A stretch of DNA of 64,000 nucleotides from Pratylenchus scribneri (GCA_030063045.1 JAQSEB010000132.1:496001-560000); one strand, 5' to 3'; positions 28,801 to 40,740 are shown, counted from the stretch's first letter. The notes: a model not told the origin generated them from the letters alone. Program-made: numbers and translations.

Positions 28801-29663
28801 ATATTGTTCAGGATTACCAGACCGACTAAATTCGGACTATTTGACAAAATTTTAGAATTGCTCAACAAATTTCGTTATATTGTTTAATTAAGTTAGCCTA
28901 AATTTAGATATTTATTTAGGGCTAGATAAAGGCTAAAGGGCCCGAGCTTAAGCAAACAGAGATAAATCAAACAGTGCCTTATTCCATAGCAAATGAGAGA
29001 AACTCTTTTATTTTGGTGCCATTCTCCTTTTTGCCAAATTATCTTTCCAATGTATCTCTCAAATTAACTTTCCGCCTTTTATGATAATTAATCAAGAAAT
29101 AAAACAATATTGATGAATGTATCAAATTTATAGCAAACTTTTGGCTGTCCAATCATTTAATTTATTAAATTGATTTAAAATTGATGGAATTATGCTCAAA
29201 GACCACTGAAAAATTCGCTATCCATAAGTAAAGGCCATTTTAATTGATTTTAGGAACAAATACCATCAATTTTGAAACAACTAAAAATTCATTATTGTTA
29301 CATAGGCAAAAGTATTTACTCTTTAATTTGATTCAAAACTTATTAAAATTGGCTCAGACTATGATGATGATGAGTTATTATAAAAGGCGTTAAGTTTGAC
29401 TGTCTTCCGAATATTTGGGACAAAAGATAAATTATCTAGTGTCGATGGTTGTAATAATGTTTTATTGATTATAAAACATTTTTATTTGACATTAAAATAG
29501 TTTGAAAATATTATCAAAGCAAAGCCCAATTCTGGATATTTATTGAGGTTTGAAAAGAAAATTGCTGATGAGAAATAACAATTTTGATTAAAGTAATGAG
29601 TTTTTGGCCATTACTTTTATTTATTTCCAATATTTGCCTATGCTTTAATTATTCAGGTATTAC
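25877..29663. other. repeat-rich non-coding stretch
   Basis: I find no defensible multi-exon gene here. The GC content is higher than in the desert, and many weak, overlapping frames are open in both strands. The region contains diverged tandem copies and the TTGCCC..GGGCAA palindromes listed separately. A 50-odd-codon minus-strand open frame without a start lies at about 28,395-28,575 and could be an isolated exon. Confidence 0.5.
26700..27560. repeat. diverged tandem duplication, period about 400 bp
   Basis: Blocks recur in the same order with an offset near 397 bp. The markers are AAAATGAGCGGGAT (about 26954 and 27351), ATTTTTCAGT followed by ATTTTTTATCC, and TTTGTTCATTTTTA with AAATGGAAGAGAACATT. 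Copies differ by many substitutions and indels, so the event is older than the 316-bp duplication. Confidence 0.6.
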
Positions 29664-30197
29664 TACTCTATAGGGATCCCATTTTCCTGGGAAAATGTGC
29701 CGGCCGGGTTTTGACATTGCCGGCTATTTTACTGGGTTTTTCATATCTAGCCGTGTTTTTGCCGGATTTTTAAATTTTTAGCTAAATTTTCCTCTGCGTG
29801 GCCATTTTTTTAGATTTTTTCTCCTTCCGAGGTCATTTTTGGTTCTAATTTTTCCCCCTCCAGGGCCATTTTTTGCTAATTTTCCTCCCCAGAAACCTTT
29901 TTTGATTCAATTTCCTCTTTTCATGGCTTTTTATGCTAAACGTTATGGAGTCAGAGCGATTTTTAAAGCTTATATTATCTTAATTTTAGTACAACATACA
30001 TGCTCAAAAAATCTAGTAAAAAGATAAATATGAAGTATAAAAATTTTTACAAACTTTTAAATTGCATTTTAACACGTTTTAAAAGATGCCAGGTTTTTAC
30101 CAGGGTTTTGAAAATTTTTTGCCGGCGTTTTGTAGGGTTTGGGTTGGACCCAAATGCCGGAGTTTTATATTTTGGAGATGGGATCCCTGTACTCTAT
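29664..30197. mobile_element. hAT-like MITE with 8-bp target-site duplication
   Basis: An 8-bp direct repeat TACTCTAT (29664-29671 and 30190-30197) flanks a 518-bp element. Its ends are inverted copies of (C)AGGGATCCCAT(C/T)TCC. The interior is non-coding and carries several GCCGG(G/A)TTTT pieces. An 8-bp duplication with CAGGG-type ends is characteristic of the hAT superfamily. No transposase frame is present. Confidence 0.85.
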
Positions 30198-32462
30198 GAA
30201 ATGCAATAAAATTTTGTCAAACAGATTTACTTCTCAAGACACTAGAGAGTTTCGCGGATAGTCATAAAATACCATTTTACTTATAGATTTTTACTCAAAT
30301 TTTTCTTTTTAAAACCTGTTGAAATCCTGCGCAAAAACCACTTTGTTCAATTCAACTGTGTCCAAGCCGGAATTCAATTTGAATAGACATTTTGTTGTTG
30401 TGTTAATTGTTGTTGGAGAACATCAGCCAAATTTTAAGGCACACATTTCATTGGATAGAGAACCAATCACTTTACGCTGATTTCGTTTAATAAGACTGCG
30501 CATTTAATCTAAAAAAATTAAATCATTTATCCAATAGTTTAATAAATCTATGATATTATAAAAAATGATGATTAAGCTTTCTTTAATTTAATAATTAATA
30601 ATTTATGATGACGTTGAATAAACATTCGTGTCAATATTTTAACTAATTAATTAATTCAATTCAATTTTGAATTGATCATTAATTTTTTTCCCATTTTATA
30701 AGGAATAGTAGTGATCGATGAAATCAATTTTTTGGATTCTATACTGATTTCTTATCCTACAAAATCTGCCGGATTCGTCAAAAAAATTTCAGATTTTTGT
30801 AAATTCAAAAGTGCCAGCTTCCTTCCCGACCAGATCGTCTATAATTTAATTTTTTCCTAATTTCCTATTCCAAAATTATCAAAATTTTTCGGAGAAAAAG
30901 ATGAATAGAGGAAATTATTATACGGAATGAATACGAAAAAACGCACAATTACTTGGCATTACTGATAAGGACTGTAAATGTAAATCGAAAATTAATCTCT
31001 TCAATCAAAATCACATTATATTTTATAATTTACCTTTGATGATAACGAAAAGATATTCTAAAATTGCCCTTAGGCAATTTTAGCATTCGTCACAATAAAA
31101 ATCTAATTTATTTATTCTATATTAGCATTGCTATTGGCATTGGCATTTGATGAGTTTTTTTCAAATCAAAATTTAAATATTTCATTTTTTATTAGCCCAT
31201 TTTGAAGATTACACATCCAAAATTGCCCTAGCAAATAACTAAATTTTCTAGAAATTTTATAATCCGCATTGGCATTTGATGTCTAATTTAAAAAAAAATA
31301 CACTTTCATTCAACAAAAGAATTTATATTTTCATTACTATTTTGAAGATTTTATTTTAAAAATTGACTCATCAATACTTAATTTGACCAATTTAAAAAGA
31401 GCAAATTTGATCATAACATTTTAAGGCACACAAATATTTGATCAATGATCTTTTTTATTCCATTTCCCAAATGTTAAATCCTTTCATTTTCATCAATATT
31501 TTTTGAAGATTCGAATTATAACATTTTTAAATTTAAATAATAAAAAATATGGATCAATATAAAATTAAGGCAAAAAGATATTTAAATTATTGAATGAAAA
31601 TGGAAAGGAATGGTCCAAATTAATTAGTAAAATTTTAGTATAAAAAAAATAAACGAGAGATTTACACTGAAAAAAGAATATTTTTATGGACTAAAATTTT
31701 TTGGAGACAATTTTTATTTTTTAATATCCTTATCCTTATTAGATATTTTTTGCTTCGTAAATCACATTCAATCACACATTTTATGTAAATAAATTTTTGA
31801 AATCATAAAAATAATGCCTTTAAAAATGCATGCATACTGATTAAAATTTTAATATATGCATTAAAAAATTTTTTTAAATACCTTTTTTTAATAAAATCCA
31901 TTCGTAAATTCTATTTTTATCCTTTTTAAAAAATGGATGCATTTTAATGTAAGCATTAAAAAATCTCCCTTTATATTCAAAAAATTTTTTTGAAAATATC
32001 TTTTAATAAAATGCATTCCTGCATTCTATTTTTGACTAATTTTTATTTTATGGTTGGTTTTACTTTTATATTCATTGAATTAAAATTAGCTTAAATTTAA
32101 ATCAATTAATACGGCATATTTTATCCATAAATTTTAATAGTTTAACTAAAAATGTTCATTATATTCTTAATTTTTAATTAAATAAGAATGTAGAAATTTT
32201 AATTATTTCAACTAATTATTATTAATAATTTTTAGCGTATATTTTCCCAAAAAAATTTAAACAGCATATCCGCTTCTCTAGATATAGATTAGCGCTGTTT
32301 AATTTTCAATCAAGTACTTCGATTGATAGAATTGTAAAATGTATTCTGCTTTTAACCATTAATTTTGTTAATTACAAATTTATAAACACTATAAAAAAGT
32401 TGAATATTTTTATTTAAATTCAAATGTGATATTCGCCTCATTTGTGAAAATTCGACAAGTGA
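30198..32462. other. intergenic, nothing convincing
   Basis: AT-rich DNA without a supported gene. A short exon-like minus-strand frame (DDLVGKEAGTFEFTKI then stop) sits near 30,790-30,840 in a GC-richer patch but could not be linked to anything. One palindrome of the ATTGCCC family lies at 31063. Confidence 0.5.
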
Positions 32463-33858
32463 ATGTACAAATTGACATGGTCTGGAAGAGCACATTATAT
32501 TCGAGTATTAATGGAAGAAGCAAACGAACAAACATTTGACATTTATATGTAATCATTTTTATTCAATTTTTAGTTTATTAATATTTAAAGGTCTGAATCC
32601 GATTCTCTTTCGTCCATGACAATTCCAAATGATAAATGCACGCCGGATCTGAAATTTGATCGATGCTGTTGGCAACGACATATGTGGTGTCCATTTTATC
32701 TCTTTTGTGATGCCGATGAAATGCGATTAACAGGTGAAGGGATACAAATTTAAATCAACTTTTTTATGGATGCCAATTAATTTACAGTTATTATACATAA
32801 AAAAAATATTTATCCATAATTTTTCATGTTGAAAAATGACTTTTATTAGGCCTAAAATTTTGGCTAAATCAGGCGTTTTTTTAAAATTATCCTAAGAACT
32901 TTAAATCTTAAATTTTTATAAAATTAACCAATTTTGTTATTGTAAAATTAACCTCAAAAAAATTATTTTTCAATGTTAAAAATTTTGGATAAAAATTATG
33001 ATTTTTTGCAATAATTTTTTAAATTTTTTTATTTTATAATATATTTTAGCTTGCAAATATCCCCCGGGTTGGCTTGCTTGGAATTGTCAAATGTGCTTGG
33101 GATTTTTTATAAATGAGGTGAAGAAATAAATTATATTAATTATTTTAATCCCTAAGTATATTGAATGCTTTACTGATGGTTGGTACAATCGCATATGTTG
33201 CCTTGAACATGGTGTTCCAAATGAGTGTCACTATCAAACTACCATTTCCGATTGTGGCGATTATTGTGATGGAACTGGATGGTATGGAGCAGATAATTGG
33301 AGGTGATATGTATGCTAAATTTAATTTAGGGGATGCCTTTTTCCCGAGATAGCTAAAAACTAGTCTAATTAAAAATTGGAGGATCTCGGCTTAGATTTGA
33401 TACACCCATGAATAGGCTCGTTCGTCTCTACATGATTGATTTTATCTATGAAATTTCATTCTTATAGAGTGGTATTTATGCCTAGGCAAAATTGGTAAAC
33501 CAAAAACAGAAATAGAACATAGTTGTTTAAAATTATAATTTCATAGGCTAGATTGACTATGTCAAGTCAAATGAATTTATTCTGCTGAAGTCTCTATGAA
33601 AATAAAATGTAAATTAGATAATATTTATTGTATTTTGAGTATAAACATTTTTAAATTGTTATTTATATGCTTAAAACTATTTTAAATATTATTTATTACT
33701 ACCATTTCAGATAACAATGCTGTATTTATAGCTACGATGAACAAATATCGGCATGCAATAAGCAGAGTTCCAATATGAATTTCGATACAGCAGCAGTTCG
33801 AAATGGATTTTGCCAACGTGATTGTGATCCGCCATGGCCCGTTTATTGCAAATTATAG
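32463..33858 (+). CDS. cysteine-rich protein, five exons, with a GST-like first exon
   Basis: Exons 32463-32548, 32591-32733, 33050-33117, 33157-33302 and 33732-33858 join in phase to 189 residues. Introns are 42, 316, 39 and 429 nt and GT-AG. Residues about 45-189 are rich in Cys, Trp and Tyr: a CC-W-x5-WC motif, an NCQMC pair, RICCLEHGVPNEC, CGDYCDGTGWYG and a terminal CQRDCDPPWPVYCKL. Residues 1-28 (MYKLTWSGRAHYIRVLMEEA...) resemble the beta1-alpha1 start of a glutathione S-transferase, but no further GST sequence follows. No signal peptide is visible, which is odd for so many Cys. A different 5' exon may therefore exist, and the GST-like start may be chance. The Cys-rich family itself is not recognised. 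Confidence 0.6.
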
Positions 33859-34338
33859 TGACAAATATAAGTAACAAAAACCAACGATGAATGGAATAAT
33901 AAAAAATATCACATTGTTTAAATTTATTTAGTATAAAATCTATTGTGAATAATTAATTTCAGAGATCAAAAAATTTTTATGATTTAACTTAATATTTTGT
34001 TGACTTTTGAGCTTATTGCCAAAAGTATTTCTCTTTTGGCATGAGATAATTTAATTTTTTTATTATTGAAATTATGGAATTTTTAATAATTGTATAATGT
34101 AATAAAATACCCAAAGAATAATTCATCTTTTGCCCCAAATCAAAGTCAATTTTGATTGAGAAATTAATGATGGTGGCTGGAGTTTGAGGGCAATTCGAGA
34201 CTGTTGAAAGTGAGTAAATTTTTTAAATTTTTTTTTTCAAAAAATAATTTTGTTAACATTATATAATTCTGTTTAATTATACTTTTTGTTGATCCTCTTT
34301 AAGAAATGTTATTCCTTCGCATTCTTTCCACCTTTCTC
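33859..34338. other. convergent intergenic spacer
   Basis: AT-rich spacer between the 3' ends of the plus-strand cysteine-rich gene and the minus-strand lysozyme-like gene. AATAAA-like sequences (for example near 33897 and 34100) could serve as polyadenylation signals. Nothing else is seen. Confidence 0.5.
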
Positions 34339-37300
34339 TTATTGATAATAGGAAAATTGATCGCCAGTGACACCGGTGAATCCATTCAAATTTTGCACAT
34401 TGCAATTGTATTGCTTCACTTGTAGCGGATCCCTGTAAAAATAATTAATATTTAAATATTATGAATTATAAAAAATTTTTAATATTAATCAATGTTTTTG
34501 ATAGAAAAAATTGGTAATTATCGATTATCTCCAAGGAAATACTACCTATCTTATAATGATTCTATCCAAATTTTCGAGTCTAATTAAAAAGATCCTAGGG
34601 AATTCTGGTTAATTCATAGGCCAGCACTAAGATTAATTTTGGGAAAATTTAGGAATTTGGGAGTATTCACCCTTTAAAGCAGATAACCGATTTAATGCCA
34701 AAAATTCTATAGATTAAAAACAATGCAATAAAATTTGGTCAATTTTAAAAAGAATTTTTTAAAAATTACTGGAATCCATTGAATGGAGTGGAGTGTACGC
34801 TGGTGCATCCAAATTCGGATTTCCATTGCAACTGTTCAACATCAATTGTGGGACAACACCTAAAATGCAATATTTTTTAACTTAATAATTGTCAATCATT
34901 TTATATAATATTTTCCTGATTTATACATTAACTATTTGTTTGCAAAGGCAAAAAATATTTTCATATATAATGGCAATGACAATACTTTTTATTTGGAATT
35001 TTAAAATTTATTTCCTACTGAAATTTTAATTTAAGAAAATTTTTAAAAATTGTCAAAAGAAAAAATTGTAATTAAAATTTTTTCAAAAATATTGAATTGC
35101 GAGAATAAAGAGAAATAGAAACACATCCAAACAAAAATGCCTTTTAAATTTTTAACTCTATGTTATTATGGTTGAAAAATAGCTAAAGGCAAAAATTACT
35201 AAACATTGAAAAAGGGCGAAATAAATAAGATGGCACCTAAAGGAAAGGTCACCAAAAAATAGCCCAAACATTCTCCTTACCATTGGAATCTTTTGGAACA
35301 AAGTTGGTGCCAAAAATTGCTTGAAAATCGGTCTGGTTAGTGATGATGCCAAGTTGTGGGCCCAATGGCACATAAAAATTATCAAAAAATTAAATATAAA
35401 CAATTTGAAAAATTGAACCGGGAAATAGCTCAGAAATTCGGTCATAAAGGCCACATTTTGTGCCGGTGTTGCGGACCATTGTGAGCCAGCACTTTGGCTG
35501 ATCAAAATGAATGTTCGACCAATGCGTCCACCTTTTGCGTTCATGTAGTCGATTGGAGCGCGTGCTTGGACATATGTGCTGCTGTACGGTTTTGGCATAC
35601 CCAAATAGAACACATCTGTAATGGTGGTCTTTGGCGCATACAATGGCACATGGAGGGCATCGGCTGAGGCAGATGGTGCTGTAATAAATGGTTGGAATAT
35701 TAACAAAAGAGAGAATAAAGAGCTTAAAATTAAGAAGAAATCATAAAACAAATTTTGTGGGAATCGAATATTCTTTTATCTATCAAGAAGATCATATATA
35801 GGCTAAATTTTCTTAATTCTCTATATTTTGATTTAAAATTTTTAGGGATTTGGCTTATAAAATTTGATTTGTATGCGATCTAAAACTTATCGATCAGAAT
35901 TTATTCGGTTTCATTTATAGAATTGTTTTCATTTTCTCCTCAATTAAATTAAATCTCTATATTTAATCAATGTATTGTATATAAGGATTGATAGTGCTAT
36001 ATAATTTTATTAATATTATAATTTTCAATCAAAATTTCTTCTCAGAATATAAATCTTAAATATTGTAAGATTGGTTTAAATTCTAAAATCAATCACAAAA
36101 AAGATGAATATCTTCAAATTTTATAGTTTAAAACTTATTAATCCTTTTCCAAAAAGCTCAAACAAAATCATTTATAATTAATAAATTACCATTATCGGAA
36201 TTAATGATGCTTTGAACGCCATTTGCATTTATGCCTTTCTTCAATCCACTGTAGCTGCCGGCAGTCGCCTTGCTTCCATCATAATATTGACCGACAAAAT
36301 GAATCTAGAGAAGGCAAGGATCAAAAAAGGTTCACCCAATATAAAATAGAAATAATTTTTAAGCTAATTTTGGATTTCTAAATATGAATATGATATTTAT
36401 TTTAGTCTCAAATTTAACCATCTTCGTTGGTTAGCAATGCCAACTTTACCAAGAAAATGTCAAATTTATTTTTGTTGCGGAATGGCAACAAATTATTTTT
36501 GGTGTTTTGGAATGGCAAAAATGGCGGTTGATCGAGAAGGATTTGGCAATGGCAAATATGCAGGAAAAATTGATCGAGGACAAAGAAATAAACGAAATGA
36601 AGATTGAAGAAAATAAAGAGGAGAAGAGGATGAAGTAAAACTCAAAAATGCCTAAATTGGTATTGAATTCTCCAGAATATTTATTCTAAATTTTCGATCT
36701 TTTTTCTTTTTAATTTCTTTCCATTGTATTTTCCCATGAGATTATTATCAGCTAAATTCCGCCTCTTTCTCATTTTTTGCCTTTGTAAATTTATCCGCCG
36801 TTAATGAGCTTTTTTCATTCACATTTCAAGACAAACCAAACAAATGAACAAATAAAGAGCTGTTAAATTGATTTTCAATTTTTCATCATTTTTCATTGGG
36901 AACAAAGAAGTAGCCTAAGGGCGAAAAATTTGGGAACAAAACAAACAACACAACATCTTTTCATCACATTTTCATTGCCCAATTTGGAAATTGTGAAAAC
37001 ATCAAAATTGTCAAATTTGAACATCCAACAGCCAGAAAGAACTTGCACAAACACAACCAAAAACAATCACCGTTTTTCTTCAATTTTATTGGCTAAAGAT
37101 GGAAATTTATTATGGGTTTTGAGATCAGAGAATTGGAATTTGGTATTGGTTTTTTTAATTCTGATTATCCTGTGTTCAAAAATCGATTTAAAAATTTATT
37201 TCAACAAAAAATCAAAAAATAAAGAAATGTTTAAAAAAGGGCGGGCATAAACTGAAGTATTACCAACAAATCCGACATTTTTCAAAAACCGAAAAACGAA

Positions 37301-37770
37301 TTTTAAAACCAAGTTTAAAAAAAGACCACAATCGATTCTATTACCAAGATTGGTATAAAATATTTGGTGGCCAAACATTTATTATTATTTAAAAATTTCT
37401 CAAGCTAAATTTTTAAATCGGAAATTAAAATGAGCATCAAGTATTGAGTTATTCGCTTATTGTTTGCATTTTTGTATCAAATTTTTATTTCTAAAATTGT
37501 ACAAAAATAATTTTTTGATAATACAACAAATTTGGTAAATAATTGAATTATTCCTCTGAAAATTTAATTCAAATTTATCATCAAAAAAGCTAAAACTAAC
37601 AATCTTTATTACAATAATTTACCCACATATCCTTGTGAATTAAGTGTGGCAAAATTGGCAGCCGATATCAAACTTGGCGAATCAACTCCCAATGAGCCAT
37701 ATGCGCTAAGGGCGGAAGGCAAAAAAGTGAGGCAAACAAAAAACAGGGCAACAAATGTGGACGAAGGCAT
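34339..37770 (-). pseudogene. GH25-type (LYS-like) lysozyme gene, divergent, with splice or frame defects
   Basis: Exons on the minus strand are 37770-37627, 36304-36190, 35678-35419, 35371-35281, 34859-34770 and 34432-34339. The ATG is followed by a clear signal peptide (MPSSTFVALFFVCLTFLPSA). The order of motifs matches the nematode LYS/GH25 fold: YGSLGVDSPSLISAANFATL near the mature N-terminus, WSATPAQNVAFMTEFL, then LGIITNQTDFQ, and a C-terminal DPLQVKQYNC with VTGDQFSYY. Two breaks occur. The exon 3/4 junction fits the family only with an intron ending AT instead of AG. At exon 5/6, canonical splicing puts exon 6 one base out of frame (RIRYK, stop), whereas one extra base restores the family C-terminus. 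So it is a recent pseudogene, or the sequence has two small errors. Intron 1 (1.3 kb) holds a plus-strand exon-like frame. A working copy would digest bacterial cell walls or act in immunity. Confidence 0.7.
36435..36638 (+). other. exon-like frame nested in the lysozyme intron
   Basis: Following an acceptor-like TTGGTTAG, a 67-codon plus-strand frame is open to TAA. It begins QCQLYQENVKFIFVAEW, then has a second Trp-rich piece (VLEWQKWRL). It ends in a strongly charged helix-like tail (MQEKLIEDKEINEMKIEEN, then KEEKRMK). Such composition is unusual for chance frames here. It lacks an early Met, so it would be a 3' exon. No partner exon was found, and it lies antisense inside intron 1 of the lysozyme-like gene. 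Confidence 0.35.
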
Positions 37771-38556
37771 TGATTCGAATTTATTCCGAATTTCTGGGGT
37801 TAATCCCTAAAATGGGCTTATTTTTCACAGCCTAACTGAATTTGACTATCCCCTTTTATTAGGACTATTTTGTACTTTTCTATTTCCTCATTCATTTTAT
37901 ATATATTTCCATTTTATTTTTTCATTCCCATTTTAATTATAAACAGAATTAATTTGAATATTAGGAAAAATAATTTTAAATTGGAGTGTCTGTTATTTGA
38001 TAAAATTTTCAATTTACATGTAAATCTTCTTTAAACAAAATTCCTTTGTACTTTATCACGTTCATTTCCCTCTATATTCACTTTGATTGATTCACGAAAA
38101 AAATGAAAACAAAAAGTTCATTTTTTCCATAATAAATTTAGATCTAATTAATTTGTTGATGAAATAAATTATAAAGCTTACATTTTTGTCGGGACTATTC
38201 GAATTATTTTTCTTGCTTTTTCACCGAGGATTTATTTCTACTTCTGCTCTGTTGTGCAATTGTGCTGTGATTTTCAGCAAATAATAATAAAAAAATATTC
38301 TCATTTTATAATCGAAATTCGAATACAAATATTATATTACCATTTTCATTAATCAAAGTCAACAAAAGTCCAATCAACAATTGGACTGAAAATTGTTAAA
38401 GAAGAGGAATGCATACAAATTATATGCATATTAAATATATTATTATTAATGCCACATTTATTTTATTCCTATTTTGTCCAAATTTTTCTAGACTTGCATT
38501 ATGTAAAATTTTATTATTTAATATAATTAAAAATAAATGAATTCATATAGAACAAT
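37771..38556. other. upstream region of the lysozyme-like gene
   Basis: AT-rich intergenic DNA. It should include the promoter of the minus-strand lysozyme-like gene, but no recognisable element could be assigned. No gene was seen. Confidence 0.4.
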
Positions 38557-38597
38557 ACGAGCGTTGGGATGCCGCTGCGCGGCATCCCAACGCTCGT
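38557..38597. repeat. GC-rich perfect hairpin, family A copy 1
   Basis: A perfect 19-bp stem with a 3-nt loop (TGC): ACGAGCGTTGGGATGCCGC, loop, then its complement. It stands alone in strongly AT-rich surroundings. A second copy is at 41276-41314. Confidence 0.95.
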
Positions 38598-39029
38598 TTA
38601 TATGTATTAAAAATAAATTAAATAGAACGCCTACAATCTTTTTTTGCATGGTACATTAGAAAGCTCAAATCTTAAACTCTATTAATTCGTTCAATATTTT
38701 AAACTCCTTAATTTCTTCATTGAAAAGCTTGATTAATTCTCATCCTTTCCATTTGTCCTTTACTTGAGAACAATTAATCCCATTCCACACTTTTATACAT
38801 TTTTTTTATCAGCTAATTCAATTTCAATCTTTTCTTTCTAACATTTATCACTTTTCATAATCTCATACATACATATCATCCACCAATTCATCCTTCCAAT
38901 CATCTTTTCTCATCTTCCAATTAAACTTTTCTCATCATCCCTTTCATAACTTTTCATCTTCAAAAATCTAAATCATCTTTACTCATACCCCCATTCATGC
39001 CTTTTAATCCTCCAATTCCATTTTCCTAA

Positions 39030-40550
39030 TTCCTATTTATCCCTTTTCATCCTCCCAATCATCTCTTCTCATTCTCATCTTCATATTCATCCCTTTTCAT
39101 CCTCCCAATCATCTCTTCTCATTCTCATCTTCATATTCATCCCTTTTCATCCTCCCAATCATCTCTTCTCATTCTCATCTTCATATTCATCCCTTTTCAT
39201 CCTCCCAATCATCTCTTCTCATCTTCATATTCATCCCCTTTCATCCTCCCAATCATCTCTTCTCATCTTCATCCCTTTTCATCCTCCCAATCATCTCTTC
39301 TCATTCTCATCTTCATATTCATCCCTTTTCATCCTCCCAATCATCTCTTCTCATTCTCATCTTCATATTCATCCCTTTTCATCCTCCCAATCATATCTTC
39401 TCATCTTCATATTCATCCCTTTTCATCCTCCCAATCATCTCTTCTCATCTTCATATTCATCCCCTTTCATCCTCCCAATCATCTCTTCTCATCTTCATCC
39501 CTTTTCATCCTCCCAATCATCTCTTCTTATCTTCATTCTCATCTTCATATTCATCCCTTTTCATCCTCCCAATCATCTCTTCTCATTCTCATCTTCATAT
39601 TCATCCCTTTTCATCCTCCCAATCATATCTTCTCATCTTCATATTCATCCCTTTTCATCCTCCCAATCATCTCTTCTCATCTTCATATTCATCCCCTTTC
39701 ATCCTCCCAATCATCTCTTCTCATCTTCATCCCTTTTCATCCTCCCAATCATCTCTTCTTATCTTCATATTCATTTCATATTCATCCCTTTTCATCCTCC
39801 CAATCATCTCTTCTTATCTTCATATTCATCCCTTTTCATCCTCCCAATCATCTCTTCTTATCTTCATATTCATCCCTTTTCATCCTCCCAATCATCTCTT
39901 CTCATCTTCATATTCATCCCTTTTCATCCTCCCAATCATCTCTTCTTATCTTCATATGCATCCCTTTTCATCCTCCCAATCATCTCTTCTCATCTTCATA
40001 TTCATCCCTTTTCATCCTCCCAATCATCTCTTCTCATCTTCATATGCATCCCTTTTCATCCTCCCAATCATCTCTTCTCATCTTCATATTCATCCCTTTT
40101 CATCCTCCCAATCATCTCTTCTCATCTTCATATTCATCCCCTTTCATCCTCCCAATCATCTCTTCTCATCTTCATCCCTTTTCATCCTCCCAATCATCTC
40201 TTCTTATCTTCATATTCATTTCATATTCATCCCTTTTCATCCTCCCAATCATCTCTTCTTATCTTCATATTCATCCCTTTTCATCCTCCCAATCATCTCT
40301 TCTTATCTTCATATTCATCCCTTTTCATCCTCCCAATCATCTCTTCTCATCTTCATATTCATCCCTTTTCATCCTCCCAATCATCTCTTCTTATCTTCAT
40401 ATGCATCCCTTTTCATCCTCCCAATCATCTCTTCTCATCTTCATATTCATCCCTTTTCATCCTCCCAATCATCTCTTCTCATCTTCATATTCATCCCTTT
40501 TCATCCTCCCAATCGTCTCTTCTCATCTTCATATTCATCCCTTTTCATAA
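39030..40550. repeat. CT-rich minisatellite, about 44-bp unit, 1.5 kb
   Basis: The unit TCATCCCTTTTCATCCTCCC / AATCATCTCTTCTCATCTTC / ATAT repeats some 35 times. Length variants (about 35, 44, 50 and 60 bp) recur in the same order, for example blocks containing ATTCATCCCCTTTCATCC followed by a short unit near 39225, 39450, 39690 and 40130. This implies a higher-order repeat. The strand is almost purely pyrimidine plus A. Long frames through the array are an artefact of the repeat. Confidence 0.95.
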
Positions 40551-40699
40551 TACTATTCATCTTCTTAATTCATCGATCATCCAATCATATTTTTCTCCTT
40601 TTATTCATTTTTTTTTTATCTATTCTCAACTCATTCATTATTGTTCTTTTAATTAATAAATTATAATCTGATTATTTTTCGATTATTTTAAATGCTTAA

Positions 40700-40740
40700 G
40701 GGAGCGCCCGGTCGCCGCTGCGCGGCTCCCGGCCGCTCCC
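40700..40740. repeat. GC-rich imperfect hairpin, family B copy 1
   Basis: GGGAGCG-C-CCGG-TC-GCCGC-TGC-GCGGC-TC-CCGG-C-CGCTCCC folds into a 41-nt hairpin with three paired blocks separated by symmetric mismatches. It shares the apical GCCGCTGCGCGGC with family A. It is flanked by GCTTAA and ATTG, as is copy 2 at 43281. Confidence 0.93.

Larger units (their letters stand above)
26159..31080. repeat. dispersed short palindrome ATTGCCC(N)GGGCAAT
   Basis: At least six copies of a 14-20-bp inverted repeat occur: TTGCCCCAAGGCAA (26159), TTGCCCAGGGCAA (26214), ATTGCTCAATGGGCAAAT (26781), GGCCCAGGGCAA (26869), ATTGCCCCAGGGCAAT (27187) and ATTGCCCTTAGGCAAT (31063). A variant in the opposite orientation lies near 27280. 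Most are followed by a short AATCTT-like tail. Function is unknown. Confidence 0.7.

Noticed and set aside
33161..33352. 63-codon plus-strand frame (MNALLMVGTIAYVALN)
   Set aside because: Out-of-frame shadow of exon 4 of the cysteine-rich gene, whose phase is fixed by its neighbours.
36930..37250. 106-codon ATG frame on the plus strand in the lysozyme-like gene's first intron
   Set aside because: Low-complexity Asn/Lys/Thr/Leu composition, no splice partners and no recognisable motif. Most likely chance.
39956..40666. Long open frames of about 236 and 168 codons through the CT array (repeating HPFSSSQSSLLIFIFIPFHP)
   Set aside because: A 44-bp repeat without stops is open in several frames at once. 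The protein is a plain translation of the minisatellite, with no start context or splice structure.
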